A stretch of DNA of 64,000 bases from Streptomyces sp. KMM 9044 (GCF_024701375.2 NZ_CP113910.1:7068001-7132000); one strand, 5' to 3'; shown: positions 26,640-35,112, numbered from the stretch's first letter. Numbers and translations: made by a program. Notes: a model not told the origin generated them from the sequence alone.

Positions 26640-27130
26640 GGGCGTCCAGATCACGCCGTGGGGGCGGGACCGGACGCCGATGCGCGGGCCGACCGCACGG
26701 GCGCTCCCGGGGACGCAGCGCTCCCGGGTGCGCTGACAGGAGCCGCCCATGACGATCAGTCCGCCGTGGCCCGGGGAACGGCGCACCGCGGGGCCGCCCA
26801 TCGGGTGCGGCAGCAGACCGCGGGGCGCGCCCATGGGCAGGACCGCCACCATCGTGTCCTGGGGCGCGTCCCGCCCGGCCCGGTCGCGGTGCCGGGCGAC
26901 ACCGTCCCGGCCGTCGCGGCGGTGGCACAGCCCGGTCGTGGTGAACGGCTCGCCCGGCTCGGCGCCGTAGTACGCGCCCGCCGCACCGCTTGCCTCGACC
27001 AGGACCGGATACGGCAGCGGGCCGCCCGCGGGCAGTACGACAGCGGCCGGGGCACGTCGACGAGCTGGTCGTCCATGGTGCGCCGCTCCGCCGTCAGGGC
27101 ACCTCCGCGGCCGGATACGCGTGGAGCGCG
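26640..27130 (-). pseudogene. AlkB-like dioxygenase relic
   Basis: Minus-strand pieces match the C-terminal half of AlkB-type 2-oxoglutarate/Fe(II) dioxygenases that repair alkylated DNA: LTAERRTMDDQLVDVPRPLS, then PYPVLVEASGAAGAYYG, GEPFTTTGLCHRRDGRDGVA with the former WHGD iron motif as RHRD, DTMVAVLPMGAPRGLL, GHGGLIVMGGSCQRTRE and RFRPHGV near the end. The frame changes at least once after PRPLSYC, the catalytic core residues are altered, and the N-terminal half is missing. This accounts for much of a 1.2-kb stretch that has no intact gene. Confidence 0.6.
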
Positions 27131-27354
27131 TCCGATCCGCCGATCCGTTCCGGCCGTACACCGATCCAGGCGCCGGGCCCCGGTCCGCAGCGGTGGGTCC
27201 CGGCCGGTGGACGCGGTCGCGGCTCGTCGGCCTGGTCGAAGAGCGATGCCCGGAGGGCCGGGGAGGGCCGGGGAGGGGCGGTGCGGGGAGCGCTGCGTAC
27301 TCATGCATGCAGCGCACTCTTGTTCGAGCAACCGTTCCATTGGGTGACGGGGAG

Positions 27355-27388
27355 GGCTCCCGGGAAGCCCGCGAGGTTCCCGGGAGCC
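27355..27388. repeat. Perfect 12-bp hairpin upstream of tetR
   Basis: GGCTCCCGGGAA (27355-27366) pairs perfectly with TTCCCGGGAGCC (27377-27388) around a ten-base loop. It sits about 40 bases before the TetR operator region and may be a terminator that insulates that promoter. Confidence 0.5.
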
Positions 27389-27425
27389 CGGGAAGTGCCT
27401 GCCACCGATGTCTATGGATGCGTTC

Positions 27426-27440
27426 ACGTATCGGATACGT
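27426..27440. promoter_or_regulatory. Candidate TetR operator
   Basis: ACGTATC-G-GATACGT is a near-perfect 15-base palindrome 32 bases before the tetR start codon. A related half (GTGTATCGGA) follows at 27443-27452. Position and symmetry suggest autoregulation of the tetR/flavoprotein operon. Confidence 0.6.
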
Positions 27441-27471
27441 TCGTGTATCGGACGGAGGTGGCGGGACGACT

Positions 27472-28119
27472 GTGAACAGCAGCACCGGGCGTGTGGCCGG
27501 GCGGGTGACCGGGCGCCGCGTCCGCACGCGCGCCAACCTCCTCCGGGCGGCGTTCGCCGTGTTCGCGGACAAGGGCTTCGGGCACGTCTCCATCGAGGAG
27601 GTCTGCGAGGCCGCCGGATACAGCAGGGGTGCGTTCTACTCGAACTTCGCCACCCTGGACGAGCTCTTCTTCGCCCTGTACGCGGAGCGTGCCGAGCTCA
27701 TCGCCGAGCAGGTCTCCAGAGCCCTTGCCGGCGGCGGACCCGACCTCGACGTGCCCGCCGCCGTGGACCGCGTCACCGAGGTGCTGCTGCTCGACCGGGA
27801 CTGGCTGCTGGTGAAAACCGACTTCCTGGTGTGTGCCGCCCGCGACCCGGAGGTCTCCCGCACCCTGCTGGAACACCGCGCACGGCTGCGCCGGGCCGTC
27901 GCCGACCACCTGGGCCGGGCCCGCGGCCACACCGAACTGCCCGCCGTCCTCGGTACCGCCGACGGTGCCGCGCACGCCGTAGTGGCCGCGTACGACGGAG
28001 TCACCACCCAACTGCTGCTGGACGAGGACGTCGAGCACGCCCGCGCCTGGCTGAAGCAACTACTGACCGCGCTGCTGACCGACGGCAGCGCCGAACCGGC
28101 CGCGCACCGACGCGGATGA
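27472..28119 (+). CDS. TetR-family regulator
   Basis: A 215-residue TetR-type repressor. The helix-turn-helix is at residues 20-65: RTRANLLRAAFAVFADKGFG, SIEEVCEAAGYSRGAFYSNF. The ligand domain follows and is unclassified. The GTG start at 27472 lies 12 bases after GGAGGT. A palindromic candidate operator is upstream, and the flavoprotein gene starts 16 bases after the stop, so the two form an operon and the repressor likely responds to that enzyme's substrate or product. Confidence 0.93.
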   Translation: MNSSTGRVAGRVTGRRVRTRANLLRAAFAVFADKGFGHVSIEEVCEAAGYSRGAFYSNFATLDELFFALYAERAELIAEQVSRALAGGGPDLDVPAAVDRVTEVLLLDRDWLLVKTDFLVCAARDPEVSRTLLEHRARLRRAVADHLGRARGHTELPAVLGTADGAAHAVVAAYDGVTTQLLLDEDVEHARAWLKQLLTALLTDGSAEPAAHRRG

Positions 28120-28135
28120 GGAAGGGACGGTCGCC

Positions 28136-29809
28136 ATGGACGCCGACGTCATCGTCGTCGGAGCGGGGATCGCGGGTCTGGTCGCGGCCCACGAACTGAC
28201 CAGCCGGGGCCGCAGGGTCGCCCTCGTCGACCAGGAGAACGCCGCCAACCTCGGCGGTCAGGCCTTCTGGTCCTTCGGCGGGCTGTTCCTCGTCGGCTCC
28301 CCGGAGCAGCGGCGCCTCGGCGTCAAGGACTCCTTCGACCTCGCCTGGAGCGACTGGCAGGGCAGCGCCGGATTCGACCGGCTCGAGGACGAGGACACCT
28401 GGGCGGTGCGCTGGGCGCGGGCCTACGTCGAGTGGGCGGCGGGGGAGAAGCGGTCCTGGCTGACCGGTCACGGCATCTCCTTCCTGCCCACCGTCGGCTG
28501 GGCCGAACGCGGTGACCTCCGCGCGGACGGGCACGGCAACAGCGTGCCCCGCTTCCACGTCGCCTGGGGCACCGGTACCGGTGTCGTCGCGCCCTTCGTC
28601 TGCCATGCCCGGCAGGCCTCGTGCGAGGGACTGCTCACCTTCCACCACCGGCACCGGGTCGACGAACTGGTCGTCCGGGACGGCACCGCGAGCGGAGTGC
28701 GGGGCGTTGTCCTGGCCCCGGACGACGCGCCGCGCGGTGTCGCCTCCAACCGCGAGACGGTCGGTGACTTCGAACTCACCGCCCAGGCCGTGATCGTCAC
28801 CAGTGGCGGTATAGGCGCCGACCACGACATCGTGCGCCGTCACTGGCCCGAGAGGCTCGGCACCCCGCCCCGCGAGATGGTCACGGGGGTCCCCGCCCAC
28901 GTGGACGGGCGGATGCTCGGCGTCAGCGAGCGCGCGGGCGCGCGCCTGGTCAACCGGGACCGGATGTGGCACTACACCGAGGGCGTGCGGAACTGGGACC
29001 CGGTCTGGCACGGTCACGGCATCCGCATCCTGCCCGGACCGTCCTCGATGTGGTTCGACGCGCTCGGCCGCCGGCTGCCCGAGCCCTGCTTCCCCGGGTA
29101 CGACACCCTGGGTACGCTCAAGCACCTGCGCACCACCGAGGACATCGCCGGATACGACCACTCCTGGTTCATCCTCACCCAGAAGATCGTCGAAAAGGAG
29201 TTCGCTCTGTCGGGCTCCGAGCAGAACCCCGACATCACCGCCAAGGACCGGGCCGGGTTCCTGCGTGAACGTGTGCTCGGCAAGGGCGCCCCCGGCCCGG
29301 TCGACGCCTTCCTGCGCGAGGGCGCGGACTTCGTGTCCGCCCCGGCCCTGGAGCGGCTCGTCGACCGGATGAACGCCCTCACCGACGAGCCGCTCCTCGA
29401 CGCGTCCGCCGTCCGGCGCCAGATCGAGGCCCGCGACCGCCAACTCGGCCACACCTTCGGCAAGGACGCCCAGGTGCAGGGCATCCGCAGTGCCCGCCGT
29501 TACATCGGCGACCGCCTCGGCCGCGTGGCCGCCCCGCACCGCATCCTCGACCCCGCGGCCGGCCCGCTGATCGGCGTCAAGCTGCACATCCTCACCCGCA
29601 AGACCCTCGGCGGCATCCAGACCGATCTCGAATCCCGCGCGCTGGACGGCCAGGGCAGTCCGATCGAAGGGCTGTACGCGGCGGGCGAGGTCGCGGGGTT
29701 CGGCGGCGGAGGCGTCCACGGCTACAACGCCCTGGAGGGCACCTTCCTCGGCGGCTGCCTCTTCTCGGGCCGTGCGGCAGGCCGGGCGGCAGCGCGGCAG
29801 ACGGCGTAG
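28136..29809 (+). CDS. FAD-dependent dehydrogenase, fumarate reductase/KSTD-like
   Basis: A 557-residue flavoprotein of the fumarate reductase/3-ketosteroid dehydrogenase superfamily. The N-terminal dinucleotide-binding motif is VIVVGAGIAGLVAAHELTSR, followed by NLGGQAFWSFGGLF. The C-terminal FAD motif is GLYAAGEVAGFGGGGVHGYN then LEGTFLGGCLFSGR. No signal peptide is present. Close relatives are annotated only as FAD-binding dehydrogenases; steroid or lipid-type oxidation is a guess. GAGGAAGGGA precedes the ATG at 28136. Second gene of the tetR operon. Confidence 0.92.
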   Translation: MDADVIVVGAGIAGLVAAHELTSRGRRVALVDQENAANLGGQAFWSFGGLFLVGSPEQRRLGVKDSFDLAWSDWQGSAGFDRLEDEDTWAVRWARAYVEWAAGEKRSWLTGHGISFLPTVGWAERGDLRADGHGNSVPRFHVAWGTGTGVVAPFVCHARQASCEGLLTFHHRHRVDELVVRDGTASGVRGVVLAPDDAPRGVASNRETVGDFELTAQAVIVTSGGIGADHDIVRRHWPERLGTPPREMVTGVPAHVDGRMLGVSERAGARLVNRDRMWHYTEGVRNWDPVWHGHGIRILPGPSSMWFDALGRRLPEPCFPGYDTLGTLKHLRTTEDIAGYDHSWFILTQKIVEKEFALSGSEQNPDITAKDRAGFLRERVLGKGAPGPVDAFLREGADFVSAPALERLVDRMNALTDEPLLDASAVRRQIEARDRQLGHTFGKDAQVQGIRSARRYIGDRLGRVAAPHRILDPAAGPLIGVKLHILTRKTLGGIQTDLESRALDGQGSPIEGLYAAGEVAGFGGGGVHGYNALEGTFLGGCLFSGRAAGRAAARQTA

Positions 29810-29837
29810 TCGGCGGGTGCCGGAGGCGTCTGCCGTG

Positions 29838-30188
29838 TCAGCCGTCGAGGAGGCGGGCCAGCACCTCGGCGTGGCTGGTCTCCGGCTCCCTGGCCGCGGT
29901 CAGCAACGTCACCCTGCCCTGCGTGGCCAGCTCCCGTACGCGGTCGAGGAGTTCGGCCGCCTCGGGAGTGGTGAGCTCCTTCTCGTAGCGCCCGCGGAAC
30001 TCCTCGTACGGCCGCTCGCCCGTGTGGTACCAGCGGCGCAGATCCGTGGAGGGGGTCAGCTCCTTGGGCCACTCGTCCACGCGGGCCAGGTCCTTCGCCA
30101 GGCCACGCGGCCACAGCCGGTCGACCAGGACACGGGTTCCGTCGTCCGGCTCGGGCTGTTCGTAGACACGGCGCACACGCACGCTCAT
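29838..30188 (-). CDS. DUF488-family protein
   Basis: A 116-residue protein with the DUF488 signature VRVRRVYEQPEPDDGTRVLV, DRLWPRGLAK and WYHTGERPYEEFRGRYEKEL, ending LTLLTAAREPETSHAEVLAR. The family is soluble, conserved in many bacteria and without an established reaction. The start at 30188 gives MSVRVRRVY. It lies convergent with the flavoprotein gene, 28 bases apart, and is followed by no strong hairpin. Confidence 0.93.
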   Translation of the reverse strand: MSVRVRRVYEQPEPDDGTRVLVDRLWPRGLAKDLARVDEWPKELTPSTDLRRWYHTGERPYEEFRGRYEKELTTPEAAELLDRVRELATQGRVTLLTAAREPETSHAEVLARLLDG

Positions 30189-30276
30189 GGTCGGCCCCTT
30201 CCACGCTCTCTCACGAGCCCCACACCGCGCACCGGGCCGGGCACGGCGGTGACGCAGGGCACGACGCGGGCCTGCC

Positions 30277-30522
30277 TCAGGCGCGTCGCGCCTTCAGACG
30301 GCGCTTCAGCGCGCGCCGCTCCGTCTCGCTCGTACCGCCCCACACCCCGAGGGACTGCCCCGACTCCATCGCCCAGTCGAGGCACTGCTGCTGGACGGCG
30401 CAACGTCGGCACACCGCCTTCGCCTGCTCCGTCTGGAAAAGGGCCGGGCCGGAGGTCCCGATCGGGAAGAAGAGGTCGGGATCCTCGTCCCGGCAGGCCG
30501 CGCGGGTCCGCCAGTCGTCCAT
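30277..30522 (-). CDS. WhiB-like iron-sulfur regulator
   Basis: An 81-residue Wbl protein. The four [4Fe-4S] ligands are Cys10, Cys38, Cys41 and Cys47 (AVCRRCAVQQQC), followed by the family turn GVWGG (59-63) and a basic C-terminus (RRALKRRLKARR) that contacts DNA. Wbl proteins act by binding a primary sigma factor and respond to redox or NO. The start at 30522 is the one giving the normal N-terminus MDDWRTRAAC. The subgroup is not assigned. Confidence 0.95.
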   Translation of the reverse strand: MDDWRTRAACRDEDPDLFFPIGTSGPALFQTEQAKAVCRRCAVQQQCLDWAMESGQSLGVWGGTSETERRALKRRLKARRA

Positions 30523-30669
30523 GGAAAACCACCTGTGATCGAAGTGGAGACGCACCCTTCGGATGCCTGTTCCGTTACGGGTCACCTGTCGGCGCCGGAT
30601 GAAACAGCGCCGCCGGTGTCGTGTGTCACCGCGGCCACGCCCGGCCGGCGGCGGACGGGCGACGCCTCC

Positions 30670-31566
30670 TCAGCTCCGCAGTGCCGTGGCCGCAGTTGCC
30701 GCCACCGACTCGGCCACCGCCGCCAGGGCGGGGGAGTCCAGCTTCCACTGCTGCCAGTGCAGGGGGGTGTCGGTCGCGCGGTTCGGGGCGAAGACGGTGA
30801 GCCGGCCGGTCCGCAGCAGGGGATCGGCCTGCTTCTCGGGGACCATGCCCCAGCCCAGGCCGGCGGTCACCGCTTCGACGAACCCCTCCGAGGTCGGCAC
30901 GAGGTGCCGGCTCGTGCTCGCCCCGGTGCGGCCACGGGTGAGCCGGCGTACGAAGGCGTCCTGGAAGTCGTCCCGCCGGTCGAAGGTCACCACCGGTGCC
31001 CGCGGCAGCGTTTCCTCCAGTGGCCCGGCGAGATACCGCGCGGCGAACTCCGTTTCTGCCACGGGGAGATAACGCATCCGCCCCAGCGGTCGTACGGAGC
31101 AGCCCGGCACCGCGTCCGGCGACGAGGTCACCGCGGCCATCACCGCGCCCTCACGGAGCAGCGCGGCGGTGTGGGCCTCGTCCTCGCGGCGCAGCTCGAA
31201 GCAGAGACGCAACTCGTCCGGGACGCGGGTGAGGGCTCCGAGGAACCAGGTCGCCAGCGAGTCCGCGTTCACCGCCACCGACACCCGGGTCGGCTCTCCG
31301 GCCGGGCTCAGTCCCAGCTCCGCGTACGCGTCCCGCTCCAGCCGGGACACCTGGCGGGCCAGCCGTACCAGCACCTCGCCCGACTTGGTCGGCCGTACCG
31401 GCCGGGTACGTAGCAGCAGCACCCGCCCCGTGTGCTGCTCCAGTGCCTTCACCCGCTGGCTGACCGCGGAGGGCGTCACGTGCAGGGCTGCGGCCGCCGC
31501 GTCGAAGGTGCCCTCGTCCACCACGGCGAGCAGGGTCCGCACCTGGTCCAGGGGCAAGTCATCCAT
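30670..31566 (-). CDS. lysG: LysR-family regulator, LysG/ArgP type
   Basis: A 298-residue LysR regulator of the ArgP/IciA/LysG subgroup: MDDLPLDQVRTLLAVVDEGT, then FDAAAAALHVTPSAVSQRVK and the effector domain with DFQDAFVRRLTRG and GLGWGMVPE. It is transcribed divergently from a LysE/ArgO exporter gene 70 bases away, the classic arrangement in which the regulator activates export when intracellular lysine or arginine is high. The name is by analogy with Corynebacterium lysG. Confidence 0.92.
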   Translation of the reverse strand: MDDLPLDQVRTLLAVVDEGTFDAAAAALHVTPSAVSQRVKALEQHTGRVLLLRTRPVRPTKSGEVLVRLARQVSRLERDAYAELGLSPAGEPTRVSVAVNADSLATWFLGALTRVPDELRLCFELRREDEAHTAALLREGAVMAAVTSSPDAVPGCSVRPLGRMRYLPVAETEFAARYLAGPLEETLPRAPVVTFDRRDDFQDAFVRRLTRGRTGASTSRHLVPTSEGFVEAVTAGLGWGMVPEKQADPLLRTGRLTVFAPNRATDTPLHWQQWKLDSPALAAVAESVAATAATALRS

Positions 31567-31573
31567 CACATTG

Positions 31574-31599
31574 GCTAAGGATACGTAAGAATGATTAGC
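31574..31599. promoter_or_regulatory. Candidate LysG operator
   Basis: GCTAA at 31574-31578 and TTAGC at 31595-31599 form an inverted repeat in the unusually AT-rich 70-base spacer between the divergent regulator and exporter genes. Suited to LysR-type control of both promoters. Confidence 0.4.
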
Positions 31600-31636
31600 T
31601 GTACTGCACCAGGCCGTGGCCTCTAGCGTCCTCGGC

Positions 31637-32254
31637 ATGACCAGCACCCTGACCACCGCCGCCGCCGGATTCGGCACCGGCCTCTCCCTGATCGTCGCCA
31701 TCGGTGCCCAGAACGCGTTCGTCCTGCGCCAAGGGGTCCGCCGCGAGACGGTGCTCGCCGTCGTGGGCATCTGCGCGGTCTCGGACGCGCTGCTCATCGC
31801 CCTGGGTGTCGGCGGAGTCGGCGCCCTGGTCGTGGCGTGGCCCGGCGTGCTGGCGGCGGTCGGCTGGATCGGCGGCGTGTTCCTGCTCGGCTACGGTGCC
31901 CTGGCCGCGCGCCGGGCGGTCCGGCCGGACGGAGCCGGGCTGAAGGCGGAGGGCGAGGCCGTGACCTCACGCCGCCGTGCCGTGCTCACCTGCCTGGCGA
32001 TGACCTGGCTCAACCCGCACGTCTACCTCGACACCGTGTTTTTGCTGGGCTCCGTCGCCACCGACCACGGGCCGCTGCGCTGGACGTTCGGGCTCGGCGC
32101 GGTGCTGGCCAGCCTCTGCTGGTTCGCCGTCCTGGGCTTCGGTGCCCGGCTGCTGAGCCGCTTCTTGGCCCGGCCCACCGCCTGGCGGGTCCTGGACGGC
32201 CTGGTCGCGGCCACCATGATCGCCCTCGGCTGCACGCTCATTACCGGAAGCTGA
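31637..32254 (+). CDS. lysE: LysE/ArgO-type amino acid exporter
   Basis: A 205-residue inner-membrane exporter of the LysE superfamily with six hydrophobic segments. Family motifs: GLSLIVAIGAQNAFVLRQGV at the N-terminus and TWLNPHVYLDTVFLLGSVA in the centre. It pumps out basic amino acids in exchange for protons. The start at 31637 matches the family N-terminus; an ATG at 31616 would add seven residues. Paired with the divergent regulator gene. Confidence 0.94.
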   Translation: MTSTLTTAAAGFGTGLSLIVAIGAQNAFVLRQGVRRETVLAVVGICAVSDALLIALGVGGVGALVVAWPGVLAAVGWIGGVFLLGYGALAARRAVRPDGAGLKAEGEAVTSRRRAVLTCLAMTWLNPHVYLDTVFLLGSVATDHGPLRWTFGLGAVLASLCWFAVLGFGARLLSRFLARPTAWRVLDGLVAATMIALGCTLITGS

Positions 32255-32267
32255 GAAGAGGGCGGCC

Positions 32268-32723
32268 CTACAGGGCCCGGCGTGTGCGCGTGAACTGATG
32301 GCCCATCAGTTGGCCTCGCGTCGCCTCCAGCCGGTGCGCGAGGATCTCGGCGACGCAGCGCACCAGCGTCAGCCCGAGCGCCGGATCTTCCTCGCACAGC
32401 TGTAGGACGGCCGCCGCGTCGAACTCGTAGGCGCGGACCCGGCTGAAGGCCTCGGCTCCGAAGTCCCACTCGTGGGGCGGGAAAAGCCATGACCAGCCCA
32501 GCAGGTCGCCCGCGCCGAGCGTGGCGACCGTGACCTGCTGGAACTCGTTCACCCGCTGATCCAGCGACACCGCCCCGGAGCGGACGACCCAGAAGCGGTC
32601 GGCGGTGGTCCCGGCCTCGAAGATCCGGGTGTCCTCGGGGAAGGACACCTCCCGCGCGAGCGCCATCAGACGCTCCCGCTGCGGCGGGGGCAGGGCGGTC
32701 AGGAGTTTGATCGCTTTGGTCAT
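32268..32723 (-). CDS. Cyclic-nucleotide-binding-domain protein
   Basis: A 151-residue protein made only of a cNMP-binding (CRP-like) beta-barrel: FPEDTRIFEAGTTADRFWVV, SGAVSL, VATLGAGDLLGWSWLF and a helical C-terminus with AEILAHRLEATRGQL. There is no DNA-binding HTH, so it is not a CRP-type activator. The phosphate-binding Arg motif is not canonical, so ligand binding is uncertain. It may act as a regulatory partner. The start at 32723 gives MTKAIKLLTALPP. A long leader with a hairpin precedes it. Confidence 0.85.
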   Translation of the reverse strand: MTKAIKLLTALPPPQRERLMALAREVSFPEDTRIFEAGTTADRFWVVRSGAVSLDQRVNEFQQVTVATLGAGDLLGWSWLFPPHEWDFGAEAFSRVRAYEFDAAAVLQLCEEDPALGLTLVRCVAEILAHRLEATRGQLMGHQFTRTRRAL

Positions 32724-32835
32724 GGGACAGGGCTCCTCGCCGGGCAATCGGTACGGGACCTCCGTCCATTGGAGCCGCTGCCGCTGTCCGGGGCACCTCG
32801 ACGGTGACGGGGACCGTGTTCCGGGGCATGGGAAA

Positions 32836-32868
32836 GCCCTGGCTGGACGGGGGGAAGCCAGCCAGGGC
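32836..32868 (-). repeat. 11-bp hairpin in leader of cNMP-domain gene
   Basis: The arms 32836-32846 and 32858-32868 pair perfectly around an 11-base loop and, on the minus strand, are followed by CTTTCCC. It lies in the 355-base spacer (32724-33078) between two divergent genes, ~115 bases before the minus-strand start. It could be an attenuator or the end of a small RNA. Nothing else is evident in the spacer. Confidence 0.45.
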
Positions 32869-33078
32869 GGCAAAGAGGTGGTCGGGAGGATCTTCGTCGA
32901 CTCCGTCACCACGTATGCATGAACGATAAACCATCGCTCCGAGCCCGCGTCGCAGTAAGCGGGGTACGTGACCCGTTTCACTCCGGCGTGCGTTTCGGAA
33001 CGGCCTGGAAGGTTTGCCGGTGCCAGGAGGGGTCAGCCGGAGGGGGGTGACCCCTTTCGTCGAACAGGGAGCCGAACA

Positions 33079-33561
33079 ATGTGCGAGCAGCACATCACCC
33101 CAGGAGGTACGGAGCGCCCCGATGCGGACCCGCCCCACAGGGAACCGCCTGGCGCTGTGTGCGCCGCACCCCGGCACACCTACCGGCCGGCGCAGGTGCG
33201 GGAGGCCGTGCAGCGGGTGGTGGGCGAACGCTGTCGCTCCACGCGTACTCCGTGCGGCGCCGCAGCCCTGGCGGACGCCCTGCTCGTCGCCTCCGAACTC
33301 ACCACGAACGCGATCCTGCACGGCGGCGGCGTCACCGACGTCCGGGTCGACGTTGTCGACGGCGCCGGACCCGGCGTAGAGGTGTCGGTGAGCGACCGCA
33401 GTACGGAACTGCCCGTCGCCCGGGCGACGGCCGACCCGCGGGGGCGCCTCACGCCCGGAGGGCGCGGCTGGCTCATCGTCTGCCTGCTGTCCCGCGACAT
33501 CCGCGTGCGGGACCTGCCTGCGGGCGGTAAGTGCATCACCGCCCTGGTCCCCCTGATCTGA
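33079..33561 (+). CDS. GHKL ATP-binding regulator (anti-sigma-like)
   Basis: A 160-residue RsbW-type ATPase. The N-box is DALLVASELTTNAILHGGGV (around residues 68-88), the G1 region is VEVSVSDRSTELPV, and the lid shows GRLTPGGRGWLIVCLLS. It precedes a SigB-family sigma gene by about 200 bases on the same strand, the usual anti-sigma/sigma order. The start at 33079 follows AGGGAGCC. Cys-containing N-terminus (MCEQHITPGG) is unusual but its role is unknown. Confidence 0.87.
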   Translation: MCEQHITPGGTERPDADPPHREPPGAVCAAPRHTYRPAQVREAVQRVVGERCRSTRTPCGAAALADALLVASELTTNAILHGGGVTDVRVDVVDGAGPGVEVSVSDRSTELPVARATADPRGRLTPGGRGWLIVCLLSRDIRVRDLPAGGKCITALVPLI

Positions 33562-33763
33562 GCCGTGATCCAACCTTTTGCACCGATTTGAAAAGTTAAG
33601 CGGAGTTTGCGCCACCGGTCACCGGGCAGACGGAGGGTCGTGCTTCGGACCGGAGGCGCGCCAGCGGGAGAGACGACTGCTGCGACACCCGCACCGGACG
33701 TCCCCACAGCCGCCGTCCCGCGGTAGACCGCCCATGACACCAACTGTTCGGGAGCGAAACCGC

Positions 33764-34684
33764 ATGCTCATCGACTCGTCCACCGACCGCCCCGACACCC
33801 TCGTCCCCACGACCGCCCCTTCCCCCGGTGGGGAAGAGATCGCCACGACGTCCACGACCGTCACCCCCGAAGCGGCCACCACCCCGGCCGCGGACGGTCG
33901 CAGGCGGCACGACGACTCCCCCGACACCACCGCCCTGTTCCGTCGGCTGGCCTCACTGGACGACGGCCCCGAACGGGACGCCGTCCGTGAGGAACTCGTC
34001 ACCGCGTGGCTGCCCATGGCCCACCGCATCGCCGGCCGCTTCCGCGACCGCGGCGAGTCCGTCGAGGATCTGCGCCAGGTGGCGGCTCTGGGCCTGGTAA
34101 AGGCGGTGGACCGCTTCGACCCGGACCGCGGAGCCTTCGAGAGCTACGCCGTCCCGACCATCACCGGCGAGGTCAAACGGCACTTCCGGGACCGGATGTG
34201 GGCCCTGCGGGTGCCCCGCCGGGTACAGGAACTGCGGAACAAGGTACGGATCGCCCGGCGGGACCTCACCCAGACGCCCGGCAGCCCCGAACCCACTCCC
34301 GCTGACCTCGCCCGGCACACGGGACTGACCGAGGAGGAGGTCGCGGCCGGGCTGGAGGCGCTGGAGAGCTTCAGCACCCTGTCGCTGGACGCGGAGATGT
34401 CGCCCGACGACGACGGTTACAGCCTGGTCGACACCCTGGGCGCCTCGGACTCTTCCTACGACGTCGTGGTCGACCGGGAGTCCGCCAAGGAGGGCCTGCG
34501 CCGCCTGCCGGAACGCGAGCGCACCATCCTGTACATGCGCTTCTTCGAGGACATGACACAGAGTCGCATCGCCGACCAGCTGGGGATCTCCCAGATGCAC
34601 GTCTCCCGGCTGATCAGCCGGAGCTGCGCCCGGGTACGAGCCGACGCCATGGGCGGCCGCATGAGGGGAGCACGGAGCCGATGA
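33764..34684 (+). CDS. sigM: SigB/SigF-family sigma factor (SigM-like)
   Basis: A 306-residue SigB-subfamily sigma factor. A variable Thr/Pro-rich N-terminus (1-60) is followed by region 2 (DLRQVAALGLVKAVDRFDPD, SYAVPTITGEVKRHFRDRMW), region 3 (RVPRRVQELRNKVRIARRDL) and region 4 (QSRIADQLGISQMHVSRLIS). ATG 33764 follows CGGGAGCG and is preferred over 33734. Its stop overlaps the start of the next gene by four bases. The symbol is suggested by position relative to S. coelicolor SCO7314 from memory; the family call is firm. Confidence 0.92.
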   Translation: MLIDSSTDRPDTLVPTTAPSPGGEEIATTSTTVTPEAATTPAADGRRRHDDSPDTTALFRRLASLDDGPERDAVREELVTAWLPMAHRIAGRFRDRGESVEDLRQVAALGLVKAVDRFDPDRGAFESYAVPTITGEVKRHFRDRMWALRVPRRVQELRNKVRIARRDLTQTPGSPEPTPADLARHTGLTEEEVAAGLEALESFSTLSLDAEMSPDDDGYSLVDTLGASDSSYDVVVDRESAKEGLRRLPERERTILYMRFFEDMTQSRIADQLGISQMHVSRLISRSCARVRADAMGGRMRGARSR

Positions 34685-35112
34685 GTGAATCCGAGATTCC
34701 GCCGGACGACGGCCGGCCCGTGGACGTCTACCTCGACCTTCTGAGCATCCGGATGGACACCGAGGACTACCGCCTGCTGCTCCGCGTGGTGGAGCCGGTG
34801 CTCCGGGCGATCGAGGAACACCGGCTGTCCGGTCTCGACCTCGCCCTGGACGGCGGTGACGAGGAACTCCCCCAGGAGGTCCGCGACGAGGCAGCCCTCG
34901 TCATCGCCACGGCCGTCACCGGCCGCATGGACAACGAGGTGGTCGAGCTGGAGGTCGACGAGAGCGGACCGGTCAGGGTGGTCACCGACGCGACGACCGC
35001 TGCCGACCCGTCGCGCCTCGACGAGATCGCCGGCTACATCAGGCAACGCCACCGGCAGAACGACGAACTGCGCGGCATCGCCGAGGCCAGCGGCCTCCCC
35101 ACCGATTTCTGA
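34681..35112 (+). CDS. Hypothetical protein coupled to sigma factor
   Basis: A 143-residue acidic soluble protein that I do not recognise. Its ATG overlaps the sigma-factor stop (ATGA), so the two are translationally coupled and should be made in fixed ratio. It is helical and Leu/Glu-rich in the middle (YRLLLRVVEPVLRAIEEHRL), then LDLALDGGDEELPQEVRDEA, and shows no GHKL N-box, STAS or phosphatase motif. Coupling suggests a direct role with the sigma factor, for example as a co-regulator, but this is inference. Confidence 0.75.
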   Translation: MSESEIPPDDGRPVDVYLDLLSIRMDTEDYRLLLRVVEPVLRAIEEHRLSGLDLALDGGDEELPQEVRDEAALVIATAVTGRMDNEVVELEVDESGPVRVVTDATTAADPSRLDEIAGYIRQRHRQNDELRGIAEASGLPTDF

